The notes under the pieces are model-generated. The model did no database searches. It had not been told where the DNA came from and saw only the letters and a list, made by a program, of their open reading frames with translations. Of a DNA stretch of 64,000 nucleotides, positions 8,398-16,140 are shown piece by piece (the first letter of the stretch is position 1; each line of letters opens with the position of its first letter). The stretch spans positions 1 through 64,000 of the forward strand of contig JAYUMU010000161.1 in NCBI GenBank assembly GCA_043762325.1, written 5' to 3'. The position numbers were made by a program, and so were the translations under genes. The DNA is from JANXSS01 sp025356535. Lineage in GTDB: Bacteria; Pseudomonadota; Gammaproteobacteria; Burkholderiales; Burkholderiaceae_D.

Positions 8398-9092
8398 GCG
8401 CCCGCCACCCGGTAGCATTGCTCGTCGAAGACGAATTGCAGATCCGCCGCTTCGTGCGCTCGGCCCTGGAAGAAGAAGGATGGCAGGTTCACGAAGCCGA
8501 CACGCTCCAGCGCGGCCTGGTCGAGGCCGGCACTCGCAAGCCTGATCTGATCATCCTCGACCTTGGCTTGCCGGACGGTGACGGCGTCGACTTCATCGCC
8601 GATCTGCGCACCTGGTCCGGCGTGCCGGTCATCGTTCTCTCGGCCCGCACCAAGGAATCTGAAAAGATCAGGGCGCTCGACGCCGGTGCCGACGATTACC
8701 TGACCAAGCCGTTTGGCGTCGGCGAACTGCTGGCGCGCGTGCGATCCTCGGTGCGGCGGCAGCGCCAGCCGGGCACGGGCGCCGGCGGCGTCATCCAGTT
8801 CGGCGATGTCAAGGTGCACCTCCAGTCGCGCCTGGTGACCCGGGGCGATGAGCCGGTGCATCTGACGCCCATCGAATTCCGGTTGCTGGCGGTTCTTGCC
8901 ACGCACGCAGGAAGCGTGCTGAGCAGTCCGCAACTGCTGCGCGAGGTATGGGGGCCGTCGCATGCCGAGAGCAGTCACTATCTGCGCGTCTACATGGGTC
9001 ACCTGCGCCAGAAGCTCGAAGAAAACCCGGCGCAGCCGCGCTACCTTCTTACAGAAACCGGTGTTGGGTACCGCTTGCTGTTGCCGATGTAA
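8394..9092 (+). CDS. kdpE: Response regulator KdpE
   Basis: The 232-residue protein is an OmpR/PhoB-type response regulator. Its receiver domain has the phospho-acceptor Asp56 in IILDLGLPD and the conserved Lys in YLTKPF. It is followed by a winged-helix DNA-binding domain (LTPIEFRLL, YLRVYMGHLRQKLE). KdpE activates the kdp operon when phosphorylated by KdpD. The start codon overlaps the kdpD stop (ATGA). The likely target site is the KdpE-like operator at 798-817. Confidence 0.95.
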   Translation: MSARHPVALLVEDELQIRRFVRSALEEEGWQVHEADTLQRGLVEAGTRKPDLIILDLGLPDGDGVDFIADLRTWSGVPVIVLSARTKESEKIRALDAGADDYLTKPFGVGELLARVRSSVRRQRQPGTGAGGVIQFGDVKVHLQSRLVTRGDEPVHLTPIEFRLLAVLATHAGSVLSSPQLLREVWGPSHAESSHYLRVYMGHLRQKLEENPAQPRYLLTETGVGYRLLLPM

Positions 9093-9414
9093 ATCGTCGA
9101 CGGCGGATTGCCTCCTGGCTGGCCTGCCGTATCGTGGCACATGCGTCTATTACTACAGTGATAATCCCGGATCAATCCGAGGCATCCCGCTTTCAACGCC
9201 ATCGAACGGCTGGGCTGGCAGCGGACCAGCGAGTTGCCGCTGTCTCCGACCCCATCGTGGGGCAATCAGGTGCCGCGTGCTGACGGCGCTGCGCATGTAA
9301 AAATATTTCTTAATAGAATGAATCGAGGTCAAATCTGGCCGGGAAAACCTCTGCTGCCATGTATGATGAGTGCTAGTGGCGCTAGCCGCGGTCTAACTGG
9401 AAGAAAAAGCAACG
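9093..9414. other. Intergenic region after kdpE
   Basis: No convincing gene is seen in these 322 bases. There is an AT-rich patch around 9300-9320 and a TATGAT word at 9362-9367 that could be a -10 element for the next gene, without a clear -35. A clear terminator after kdpE was not found. Confidence 0.4.
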
Positions 9415-10218
9415 ATGTCAAGACGCTCATACAAAAGCCATTCTCAAAGGCGCATGCTGCGAACCAGGTTCGGCAACAAGCCGGCCGTGGCAAGTCGGGA
9501 ACAGAAGCTCGACAAATGGCTCAGAAGGCTGAGTTACCTGTCTCAGGCCGGCATGCTGCTTTTTGCCGCCGGTGCCACGTATTTTGTCATCATGCCTCTG
9601 TACATGAATGCCGCCCTGGACGAAGCCATTGCGCGCAAGGCAAATGATATCCGGCGGGTTTCCGTTTCGGTCGATGCTTCCTACATCCGCAGGCGATCGG
9701 TCGTCTTGCGCGACTTCATCCGCCTGGCCACCGTCGAGTGTTCAGCGCCGACGCTTGCGCCACCACCGCTGCCTGCAGGGTTCACAACAGCACAACCGTC
9801 CTCCGACAAGGCCGTGTCTGCGCCACCCGATCAGATTGCGGCCTGCCTGCAAAAACTGGTCGCTGCCTGGTCGGACATCAAGGAAATGCGCCCTGACGAC
9901 CGCGATCAACTGGTCAAGGAGATAAAACTGACCGGCCTTGCACTGGAAGAAGAGCGGCATATGGCGAAAGTGAAATTCAACGCCGTGCCGCAAATTGCCA
10001 TGATCAGTCCGGATGCGTTGCCGCGCCCATCGCCACTGAACCAGCAATCCATCGACTTCAATACGAAGTTTTCGACACCCGAGCAGATTGCAAAGCAGGT
10101 GCTCAACGCCCGGATCGAAGCTGAACGGCAAAGGATCGAAGTCGCCTACGCTGCGAAAATCACGCAACAACTGGCCGCCCTCGAAGCCCTGGCATGGTTG
10201 TCCAATCGCGGGCAATGA
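9415..10218 (+). CDS. Hypothetical protein with one N-terminal membrane helix
   Basis: The 267-residue protein has a basic N terminus (about 40 residues, rich in Arg and Lys). One membrane helix near residues 42-62 (YLSQAGMLLFAAGATYFVIM) follows, then a mostly helical region with a Pro/Ala-rich linker near 118-140. The C-terminal 60 residues (EAERQRIEVAYAAKITQQLAAL) look like coiled coil. The orientation rule suggests the bulk is outside the cytoplasm. I do not recognise a family. A GGAAG ribosome binding site precedes the ATG at 9415. It stands alone between the kdp operon and the PEP-CTERM gene. Confidence 0.7.
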   Translation: MSRRSYKSHSQRRMLRTRFGNKPAVASREQKLDKWLRRLSYLSQAGMLLFAAGATYFVIMPLYMNAALDEAIARKANDIRRVSVSVDASYIRRRSVVLRDFIRLATVECSAPTLAPPPLPAGFTTAQPSSDKAVSAPPDQIAACLQKLVAAWSDIKEMRPDDRDQLVKEIKLTGLALEEERHMAKVKFNAVPQIAMISPDALPRPSPLNQQSIDFNTKFSTPEQIAKQVLNARIEAERQRIEVAYAAKITQQLAALEALAWLSNRGQ

Positions 10219-10606
10219 CGGCAATTTTTGTTGTTTTAAAAACATTAAAATCTTTTGAAAAATGTTGTGGTATCATGCACTTAGCGAAATAAATTAGGTT
10301 TATTACTACTGATTTGTAATGCGGTTCGCGGCCGTTGTTTCGTCGTTTTTATCCATGAAACTCCAGGCCCGGATCGTCAGTCCTGCCACCTGCCCTACCA
10401 AGGCTCCGCACCTGAGTCTCTTCGTTGTCCATCATTTGGTACTTCTCAGCACCAGATTTTCCGCGAATTGAGCGGCGTTCCATTTTTATATGGAACGCTC
10501 GACCGGGTTGCGTGCGCATGACGTGCACAGACCCGGAATGATGCATTCCAGGCAACCGAAAACCGCTCTCCCCGCGCCATTCACGCGCGAACCCCAGAAA
10601 AAAATA
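10219..10606. other. AT-rich intergenic region before the PEP-CTERM gene
   Basis: The first 110 bases are strongly AT-rich (many TTTT and AAAA runs) and contain -10-like words such as TATCAT (about 10271). This makes it the likely promoter region for the exported protein that follows. The rest has no gene that I can support; an in-frame extension upstream of 10607 reads as unlikely protein. Confidence 0.4.
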
Positions 10607-11884
10607 ATGTATTTTTATAAACGCCTCATCCTGCTGCTTGCCGCTTTCCCGTTTGCGTCGGCACACGCCGTGCCCCTGTTGGGCGCCGATCTTGACAGCT
10701 ATTCGATCGTCTCCGGCGACTACTCGACACTGGGCGCACATACGGTGGTTTTCGGTGATTTGCGCTCCGGCGACTATACGACCGTCGGCGCAGGCAGTAC
10801 CGTGTCCGGCAATATCGTCTCGGTCGGGGCTGTCAACATCGGCGGTGGAACCGTTGGTGGCAATCTCGTGTCGGGCGGTGCGGCAACCATCGGTGCCGGT
10901 GCCAGGATTCTGGGTGCGGTCACAACCAATGGCGCGGCAACCTTAGGTGCCAGCGCAATCGTCAACGGCAGCATTGCTTCGACGGGCGCCGTCGGCACGG
11001 GCGCCAGTTCGCGCATCGGCGGCAACCTCATTTCGGGCGGTGCGGCAACCGTTGGTGCGGGTACCGCAATCGGCGGCAAGGTGTTGTCGGGTGCAGCAGC
11101 CGTACTCGGTGCCGGTGCGACTGTCGGCGGCACCGTCGTGGCCGCCGGGGCGATTACGGTTGGCGCCGGCGCAGCGGCCGGCGGCCGCATGGCCGACTAT
11201 GCCGGTGCCCTGGTGGAGGCGCCCCTGATGGCTGGAATTCCTGCAGACGCAAAGATGCAATCACAAGCCATCGTCGATGCGCAGATTGCACTGGGAAATC
11301 TGGGTGCAGGTACCGACCTGGCCACGACGACGATTTCGAGCGCTGACACGACGCTCGATGCAGGCGTCTACAGTTCTGCGGGATTTTTGACGACAACCGC
11401 TGGCACGTCGCTGACCCTGGACGGCCACAACCTGAAGAATCAATCCTGGATATTCAATATCGCGCAGTATCTGACCACGGGTGCGTCGACCAGCATCGTT
11501 TTGAAAAATGCAGGCGAAGGCGCCAGCGTGCTCTGGAACATCGCGGATTACACCACGCTGGGCGCTGTTTCCAAATTCCTCGGGACGATCTTTTCCGGCA
11601 CTGCCATCGCCGTCGGCGCAAACACGGTTCTCGCTGGCGTCAATACCGGCAACGGCGTCTCCTGCGGTGGTCTCATGTCGGCGAAGTCAAACGTCACGCT
11701 TGGCGCCGGCGTTCAGGTCGGCAGCAAGGGCTGCCAGGGCGTTGCGAGCGGTTTTGAAATCGGCAGCAATGGCATTGCCATGCGCCAGGTCATTGCTGCC
11801 ACCCGCATACCGGAGCCGGCGACCGATCTGATGCTGCTGGGTGGCCTGGCTTTGCTGGCCTTCATGCGCCGCAAGGGCAAATAA
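10607..11884 (+). CDS. Exported DUF3494 (ice-binding-like) repeat protein with PEP-CTERM anchor
   Basis: The 425-residue protein starts with a signal peptide (KRLILLLAAFPFASAHA, residues 5-21). Nine imperfect 18-residue repeats follow at about residues 32-193, of the form GNLxSGGAATxGAGAxxx. Next comes a DUF3494-like region at about 255-395 (DTTLDAGVYSS, SWIFNIAQYLTTGAS, FLGTIFSGTAIAVGANT). The C terminus is a typical PEP-CTERM signal: IPEPATDLML, a hydrophobic helix and the basic tail RRKGK. Such signals are removed by exosortase, usually with export to the cell surface. DUF3494 includes ice-binding and adhesin-like proteins. I chose ATG 10607 because it gives the signal peptide; the frame is open from 10490. 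Confidence 0.85.
   Translation: MYFYKRLILLLAAFPFASAHAVPLLGADLDSYSIVSGDYSTLGAHTVVFGDLRSGDYTTVGAGSTVSGNIVSVGAVNIGGGTVGGNLVSGGAATIGAGARILGAVTTNGAATLGASAIVNGSIASTGAVGTGASSRIGGNLISGGAATVGAGTAIGGKVLSGAAAVLGAGATVGGTVVAAGAITVGAGAAAGGRMADYAGALVEAPLMAGIPADAKMQSQAIVDAQIALGNLGAGTDLATTTISSADTTLDAGVYSSAGFLTTTAGTSLTLDGHNLKNQSWIFNIAQYLTTGASTSIVLKNAGEGASVLWNIADYTTLGAVSKFLGTIFSGTAIAVGANTVLAGVNTGNGVSCGGLMSAKSNVTLGAGVQVGSKGCQGVASGFEIGSNGIAMRQVIAATRIPEPATDLMLLGGLALLAFMRRKGK
10700..11185 (+). repeat. Nine imperfect 54-bp coding repeats (18 residues each)
   Basis: The repeats lie inside the PEP-CTERM protein and keep an 18-residue period with hydrophobic Val/Ile/Leu every few positions and many Gly and Ala. This pattern suggests a stacked beta-helix. 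The DNA copies are diverged, so recent expansion is unlikely. Confidence 0.7.
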
Positions 11885-11897
11885 AGGGGCATCGCTT

Positions 11898-11929
11898 GCG
11901 CAGGACCGGCTGCACGGCCCTCCCTGCGC
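11898..11929. terminator. Weak hairpin between convergent genes
   Basis: GCGCAGG and CCTGCGC pair across an 18-base loop between the PEP-CTERM gene and the convergent UbiB-like gene. There is no T-run, so its role as a terminator is uncertain. Confidence 0.25.
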
Positions 11930-11942
11930 GTCAATCCAGCCG

Positions 11943-13271
11943 TCAACGGCCAGCGGCAGCCTTTGCCACATCGACTCTCGCCCCCAACCGGGCGGCAAGC
12001 AGGTACAACCCCGCGACCTTCCGATGCAGCAGCAACACGTCGGCCGCCGGCGTGTGCCAGAAATCCCGCTCCATTCCCAACGCCAGTGCGGCATCGCGCA
12101 GTCGCGCGGCCAGGTCCGACGTGCCGAAATCGTAAGGCCCGGCAAGGCGCATCGGCTCGCACGCATCGATGAACATGCCGGTGACGGCGTCGCGATGCCC
12201 GAGTGAGGTGCTTTCGTCAAAATATCCGAGTGCGATGGCCGCAGGCGCGATGGCGGCAGGATCGCGCTGCATGGCGCCCTCCAGAATCTGCCGATAAAGC
12301 GCAACCATTTCAATCGGATAATCACGCGTTGCGCCAAAGTCCAGCAGGATCAATCGGCCCGTCTGGGTGTCGTACCGGTAGTTTGCGAAATTCGGATCGG
12401 TCTGTATGAAACGAAACGCGAACATCTCGCGGAAAAACAGTGCAATCAGCAACGTCATGATGCGGTCGCGCTCTGCCTGCGGGGCATGCACCAGGCTTTC
12501 GACCGGCACGCCGTCCATGCGCGTCATGGTCAGGACGTTTTCGGTCGTCAGCCTGTCGTGTACTTCCGGCAGCGCGTAGTCGGCACTGTCGGCAAGCAGG
12601 CCGCGGTAGCGGCGCAGGGCGGCGGCTTCGTGCAGATAATCCGCTTCTTCCCGCAGCTGCGCCTTTGCCTGTTGCAGCAACGGCGCGAAATCGACGGTCC
12701 TGGGAATCAGCCCGGACATCCGGCAAAGTGTCGCAACATTGTCGATATCGCTGTCAATGCTCTGCCGTACGCCCGGGTACTGGATCTTGACGGCGACGCG
12801 CTGGCCGTCGGCGGTGACGCCGAAGTGGACCTGGCCGATCGAGGCAGCCGCAACGGGTGTGAAAGAGAACTGCTTGAAGCGATGACGCCAGCCTTCGCCC
12901 CAATTGGCTTCAAGCACATGCACCACCTGGCTCATCGGCATGGCTGTTGCGTCGGCGCGCAGGCGCTCCAGGATGCTGCCTACCTCGGGCGGCAACAGGT
13001 CGCCGGCATCCATCGAAAGCCACTGCCCGACCTTCATCGCAGCGCCGCGCATGTGCGCCAGCTTGTCGGCGACACGATGTGCATTTGCCGGTGTCAGCAT
13101 CAGGTCGCCCAGGCGCGGGCGTCGGCCCTGTGCCAGGTTGCGCGCGCCGTCAGCCAGCATGTTGCCCGCGATGCCGGTGGCCAGCGAGCCAAGTCCGAAC
13201 AGGCGGGTCATGCGCCCGCTTGGTACCGCGCGGCTGCGCCGGCCGTCGTTGTCCTGTGCGTCGTCGGGCAT
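11943..13271 (-). CDS. ABC1/UbiB (AarF) family atypical kinase
   Basis: The 442-residue protein has the ABC1/ADCK/UbiB kinase-like motifs in order: MKVGQWLSMD (the KxGQ motif), AAASIGQVHFG, the ATP-anchoring VAVKIQYPGV, REEADYLHEA, QTDPNFANYRYD and the DFG-like LLDFGATR. Family members support ubiquinone biosynthesis or quinone/lipid handling. This one lacks long C-terminal membrane helices, unlike canonical UbiB, so it is more likely an AarF-like paralogue. ATG 13271 is chosen because a GAAAGCAG ribosome binding site precedes it; the frame extends 17 codons further upstream. It is divergent from the DCC-family gene. Confidence 0.88.
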   Translation of the reverse strand: MPDDAQDNDGRRSRAVPSGRMTRLFGLGSLATGIAGNMLADGARNLAQGRRPRLGDLMLTPANAHRVADKLAHMRGAAMKVGQWLSMDAGDLLPPEVGSILERLRADATAMPMSQVVHVLEANWGEGWRHRFKQFSFTPVAAASIGQVHFGVTADGQRVAVKIQYPGVRQSIDSDIDNVATLCRMSGLIPRTVDFAPLLQQAKAQLREEADYLHEAAALRRYRGLLADSADYALPEVHDRLTTENVLTMTRMDGVPVESLVHAPQAERDRIMTLLIALFFREMFAFRFIQTDPNFANYRYDTQTGRLILLDFGATRDYPIEMVALYRQILEGAMQRDPAAIAPAAIALGYFDESTSLGHRDAVTGMFIDACEPMRLAGPYDFGTSDLAARLRDAALALGMERDFWHTPAADVLLLHRKVAGLYLLAARLGARVDVAKAAAGR

Positions 13272-13348
13272 TGGTCTGCTTTCAGCGATAAATCGGATTC
13301 GAAAGTGCGGTGCGAACACCATCGGACAGGTTCTGGCATGATGAAGCG

Positions 13349-13756
13349 ATGGATAAATTACCTCAATCGTCTTGCCCGAGCGTCACCGTATTGTATGACG
13401 GCGCCTGTCCGCTGTGCCGGCGCGAAATCGCGGTCTATCGTGACTTGCAAGCCTTGCAGCCTGTGGCCTGGCGCGACGTCAGTGCGCCGCAGTCGGTGCT
13501 GCCGGGCGGCGGCAACCGCGCCGACTATCTGGCGCGCTTTCATGTGCAGCTCGGCGATGGCCGGGTGCTCAGCGGTGCTACCGCGTTCATCGCATTGTGG
13601 TCGGTCCTGCCAGGCTGGCGCTGGCTGGGCCGTTTCGGACGCTTGCCCGGCATGACGCCGGTTCTCGAGACAATGTATCGCCTGTTCCTGCGGTTGCGTC
13701 CACGCCTGCAGCGCATTGCGCGCTGGCTCGAGTCGCGTCAGGCTTCGGGAAAATAA
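13349..13756 (+). CDS. DCC family thiol-disulfide oxidoreductase-like protein (DUF393)
   Basis: The 135-residue protein begins the DUF393 pattern with VLYDGACPLCRRE, containing the Cys20-Pro-Leu-Cys23 pair that gives a thioredoxin-like active site. The rest (WRDVSAP, DGRVLSGATAFIALWSVLPGWRWLGR) is typical of the family. The C terminus is very basic. Substrates are generally unknown for this family. The ATG at 13349 is preceded by the weak AGCG-type site GATGAAGCG; an upstream in-frame start at 13310 would overlap the divergent promoter region. Confidence 0.85.
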   Translation: MDKLPQSSCPSVTVLYDGACPLCRREIAVYRDLQALQPVAWRDVSAPQSVLPGGGNRADYLARFHVQLGDGRVLSGATAFIALWSVLPGWRWLGRFGRLPGMTPVLETMYRLFLRLRPRLQRIARWLESRQASGK

Positions 13757-13941
13757 ATACGGTTGGCAGCGGTGCGTAGCGCGTGTACGGCACTGCGAAA
13801 ACTGCTTCAGGCAGCAGATGCGATGACGAGCAAGCATGATCCGGCCCAACGAAATGCCGACAGACGGCTTTTGCAGAACATTTTTTGCCCTTTTTCCCCA
13901 GCCGTTTGACATGCCTTAATAGCGATTTCCGCCTTTCCTAC

Positions 13942-13961
13942 AGGCCTGTCGGAACAGGCCT
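13942..13961 (+). terminator. Stem-loop between the DCC and phosphatase genes
   Basis: AGGCCTGT pairs perfectly with ACAGGCCT around a CGGA tetraloop, followed by ATTT. It sits about 190 bases after the DCC gene and 36 bases before the phosphatase start. It could terminate the former or be a leader structure of the latter. Confidence 0.45.
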
Positions 13962-13997
13962 ATTTACCCGCGCGTCCATCGTCTTTAGGATCGATGG

Positions 13998-14789
13998 ATG
14001 GTTCATCGACACCCAACTGACATGGTCACATCGGCTTCTCCGGCGCAACTGTGGATTACCCGGCACGGGCAAAGCGCGGGCAACGTTGCGCGCGATGCTG
14101 CAGAACTGGCCGGTCTGCCGGTCATCGACATCGCCCATCGCGACATCGACGTGCCGCTTTCCCCGCTCGGACAGGACCAGGCGCAGGCGCTCGGTCACTG
14201 GATGCGCAACTTGCCGGACGCGGCGCGCCCCGAGGTCGTGCTGTGCTCGCCTTATCTGCGTGCGGTCGACACGGCACGCATCATGCTCGAGGCTGCGGGG
14301 ATGACCCAGGCGAACGTGGTCCAGGTGCTCGACGAACGGTTGCGCGAAAAAGAATTCGGCATACTCGACCGGCTGACGCGCTATGGAATCCAGCAAAAAT
14401 ATCCCGAGCTCGACGAACAGCGCCAGCATGTCGGCAAATTCTATTTTCGCCCCCCCGGCGGCGAGAGCTGGTGCGACGTCATCCTGCGCCTGCGTGGCAT
14501 ATCGGAGACGCTCGGTCGCCACTATCCCGGCCGGCGCGTGATGATCATTGCGCACCAGGTCATCGTCAACTGTTTCCGCTACCTGCTCGAAGGCCTGACC
14601 GAACGCGAGATCCTGGCGATCGACCGCATGGCGGACGTTCCAAACTGCGCCGTGACGTCGTACCGCTTCGATCCGCATGCCGGTGGCGGTCGCCTGGTAC
14701 TGGAGGCGGCAAACTTCGTCCAGCCGCTGGTCCAGGAAAACACGCCCGTCACGACCCGGCCCGATACTGCAGGAGCAGCCAAGCCATGA
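13998..14789 (+). CDS. Histidine phosphatase family protein
   Basis: The 263-residue protein has the phosphoglycerate-mutase/acid-phosphatase fold motifs: the catalytic RHGQS near the N terminus (His23), CSPYLRAVDTAR, EREFGIxD-like DERLREKEFGILD, and the second catalytic His in IIAHQVIVN. It likely hydrolyses a small phosphate ester or phosphoprotein; the substrate cannot be told from sequence. An AGGA ribosome binding site 7 bases before ATG 13998 supports this start over the one at 14022. Its stop overlaps the next start codon (ATGA), so it is cotranscribed with the NAD(P)HX dehydratase gene. Confidence 0.88.
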   Translation: MVHRHPTDMVTSASPAQLWITRHGQSAGNVARDAAELAGLPVIDIAHRDIDVPLSPLGQDQAQALGHWMRNLPDAARPEVVLCSPYLRAVDTARIMLEAAGMTQANVVQVLDERLREKEFGILDRLTRYGIQQKYPELDEQRQHVGKFYFRPPGGESWCDVILRLRGISETLGRHYPGRRVMIIAHQVIVNCFRYLLEGLTEREILAIDRMADVPNCAVTSYRFDPHAGGGRLVLEAANFVQPLVQENTPVTTRPDTAGAAKP

Positions 14790-15703
14790 GCAGGCAACCG
14801 ATTGCCGTGACGATGGTCGACGACGCCCTGCTGACTGCCTGGCCCCTGCCCATGCCTGCCGACGATGGCGACAAGGACGAAAAGGGCCGCATCTTGCTCG
14901 TGGGCGGATCGCCCGAAATGCCGGGTGCGATCATGCTGGCAACCGTTGCAGCCCTGCGCGCCGGCGCCGGCAAGCTGACCGTGGCCACCGCCGCAACAGT
15001 CGCACCGCTGGTTGCTGCGCAAGTACCCGAGGCAAAAGTCATCGCCTTACGGGAAGACACCGATTGCCTGCTCGCTCCGGGCGCAATATCGGAAAAGCTC
15101 GAGCACCTTGCCGATAAATTCGATGCGGTCGTGATCGGTCCCGGTTTTGAAGCAAGCCCCGCCCTGCTCGCCGACATTGCAGTGTTGCTGCCAAAATTTT
15201 CCCAGGCCAGGATCATTCTGGACGCCTGCGCCATGGACGCCGTTGCCGACCCGCGGACGACAACGACGCAGTCGGCGCCCCGACAGGAGATTCTGCTGAC
15301 GCCGCATGCCGGCGAGATGGCGCATCTGTGCGGCCGGACGAAAGATGCGGTTCTTGCCGATCCGCAGGCCGTGCTGCAGGACACCGTGGCGCGTTTGGGC
15401 GTCGTGATTGCCTTGAAGGGCGCATGTACCCGCATCGCCAATCCGCAGGGACAACTCTGGGAGCATCGCGGCGGCAATGCCGGCCTGGGTATTTCTGGCT
15501 CCGGCGACACCCTTGCCGGCATCATCGGCGGGCTTGCCGCCCGTGGTGCATCGCTGGAGCAGGCATGTGCCTGGGGCGTGGCGCTGCATGCGCGGGCCGG
15601 CAATGCGCTGGCGCAAAAACTCGGGCCGCTCGGTTACCTGGCGCGCGAACTGGCCGGCGAGATTCCGCGCCTGATGCACCAGTTGGCCCCGCAACGGAAA
15701 TGA
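14786..15703 (+). CDS. nnrD: ADP/ATP-dependent NAD(P)H-hydrate dehydratase (NnrD domain only)
   Basis: The 305-residue protein is a ribokinase-fold YjeF C-terminal-type enzyme that repairs hydrated NAD(P)H. Visible motifs are GRILLVGGSPEMPGA, the glycine-rich AALRAGAGKLTVATA, VIGPGF, LLTPHAGEMAHLCG, VALKGA-like VIALKGACTRIA and the nucleotide-binding GNAGLGISGSGDTLAG. The NnrE epimerase half found in fused proteins is absent and must be encoded elsewhere if present. The start overlaps the phosphatase stop by four bases. Confidence 0.85.
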   Translation: MSRQPIAVTMVDDALLTAWPLPMPADDGDKDEKGRILLVGGSPEMPGAIMLATVAALRAGAGKLTVATAATVAPLVAAQVPEAKVIALREDTDCLLAPGAISEKLEHLADKFDAVVIGPGFEASPALLADIAVLLPKFSQARIILDACAMDAVADPRTTTTQSAPRQEILLTPHAGEMAHLCGRTKDAVLADPQAVLQDTVARLGVVIALKGACTRIANPQGQLWEHRGGNAGLGISGSGDTLAGIIGGLAARGASLEQACAWGVALHARAGNALAQKLGPLGYLARELAGEIPRLMHQLAPQRK

Positions 15704-16140
15704 AGTGCCGGAATTTGCGCCGATGTCTGCCACGCCTGCCCTCACGCCCGCCGCTTCATGTCCTTGGTCACCATCACCTCTTGCGGACCATCGTTTCATC
15801 GAGATTGACCTAACGCAAGGCATTGAATCCTGGACGATCTGCAGGGTCGGCCGTGCATGTGCGAGTGCACAAGAGCCGGGTCAGCTCCAGGTCTGCTAAA
15901 ATCGTTGCCGAAATTACGCATTGCTGTTGCAGTGCGTCATAATCGGGGCCGGCACTGGCGGCGTCTACAGGGCGCAGGTTTGCCAGGTCAAGGATTGCAG
16001 GCCGCCATCGTGCGTTCCGACCTTTCTGCCTGGCGCCGTTGCGGGCGATGTGCGGCCGGTCCAAGCGGTTTTCCGCTTGCGCTGCAGCGCTGCACGCAGG
16101 GCACCGACGATCCGACTAAAACAAATGGAGGTTTCCAATC
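15704..16140. other. Intergenic region with glcB promoter candidate
   Basis: No supportable gene is seen. An extended -10 element, TGCTAAAAT (TAAAAT at 15897-15902), reads toward glcB but without a good -35. A short inverted repeat (ACGCA ... TGCGT, about 15917-15938) lies just downstream and might be an operator. A strong GGAGG ribosome binding site for glcB is at 16126-16130. Confidence 0.4.
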
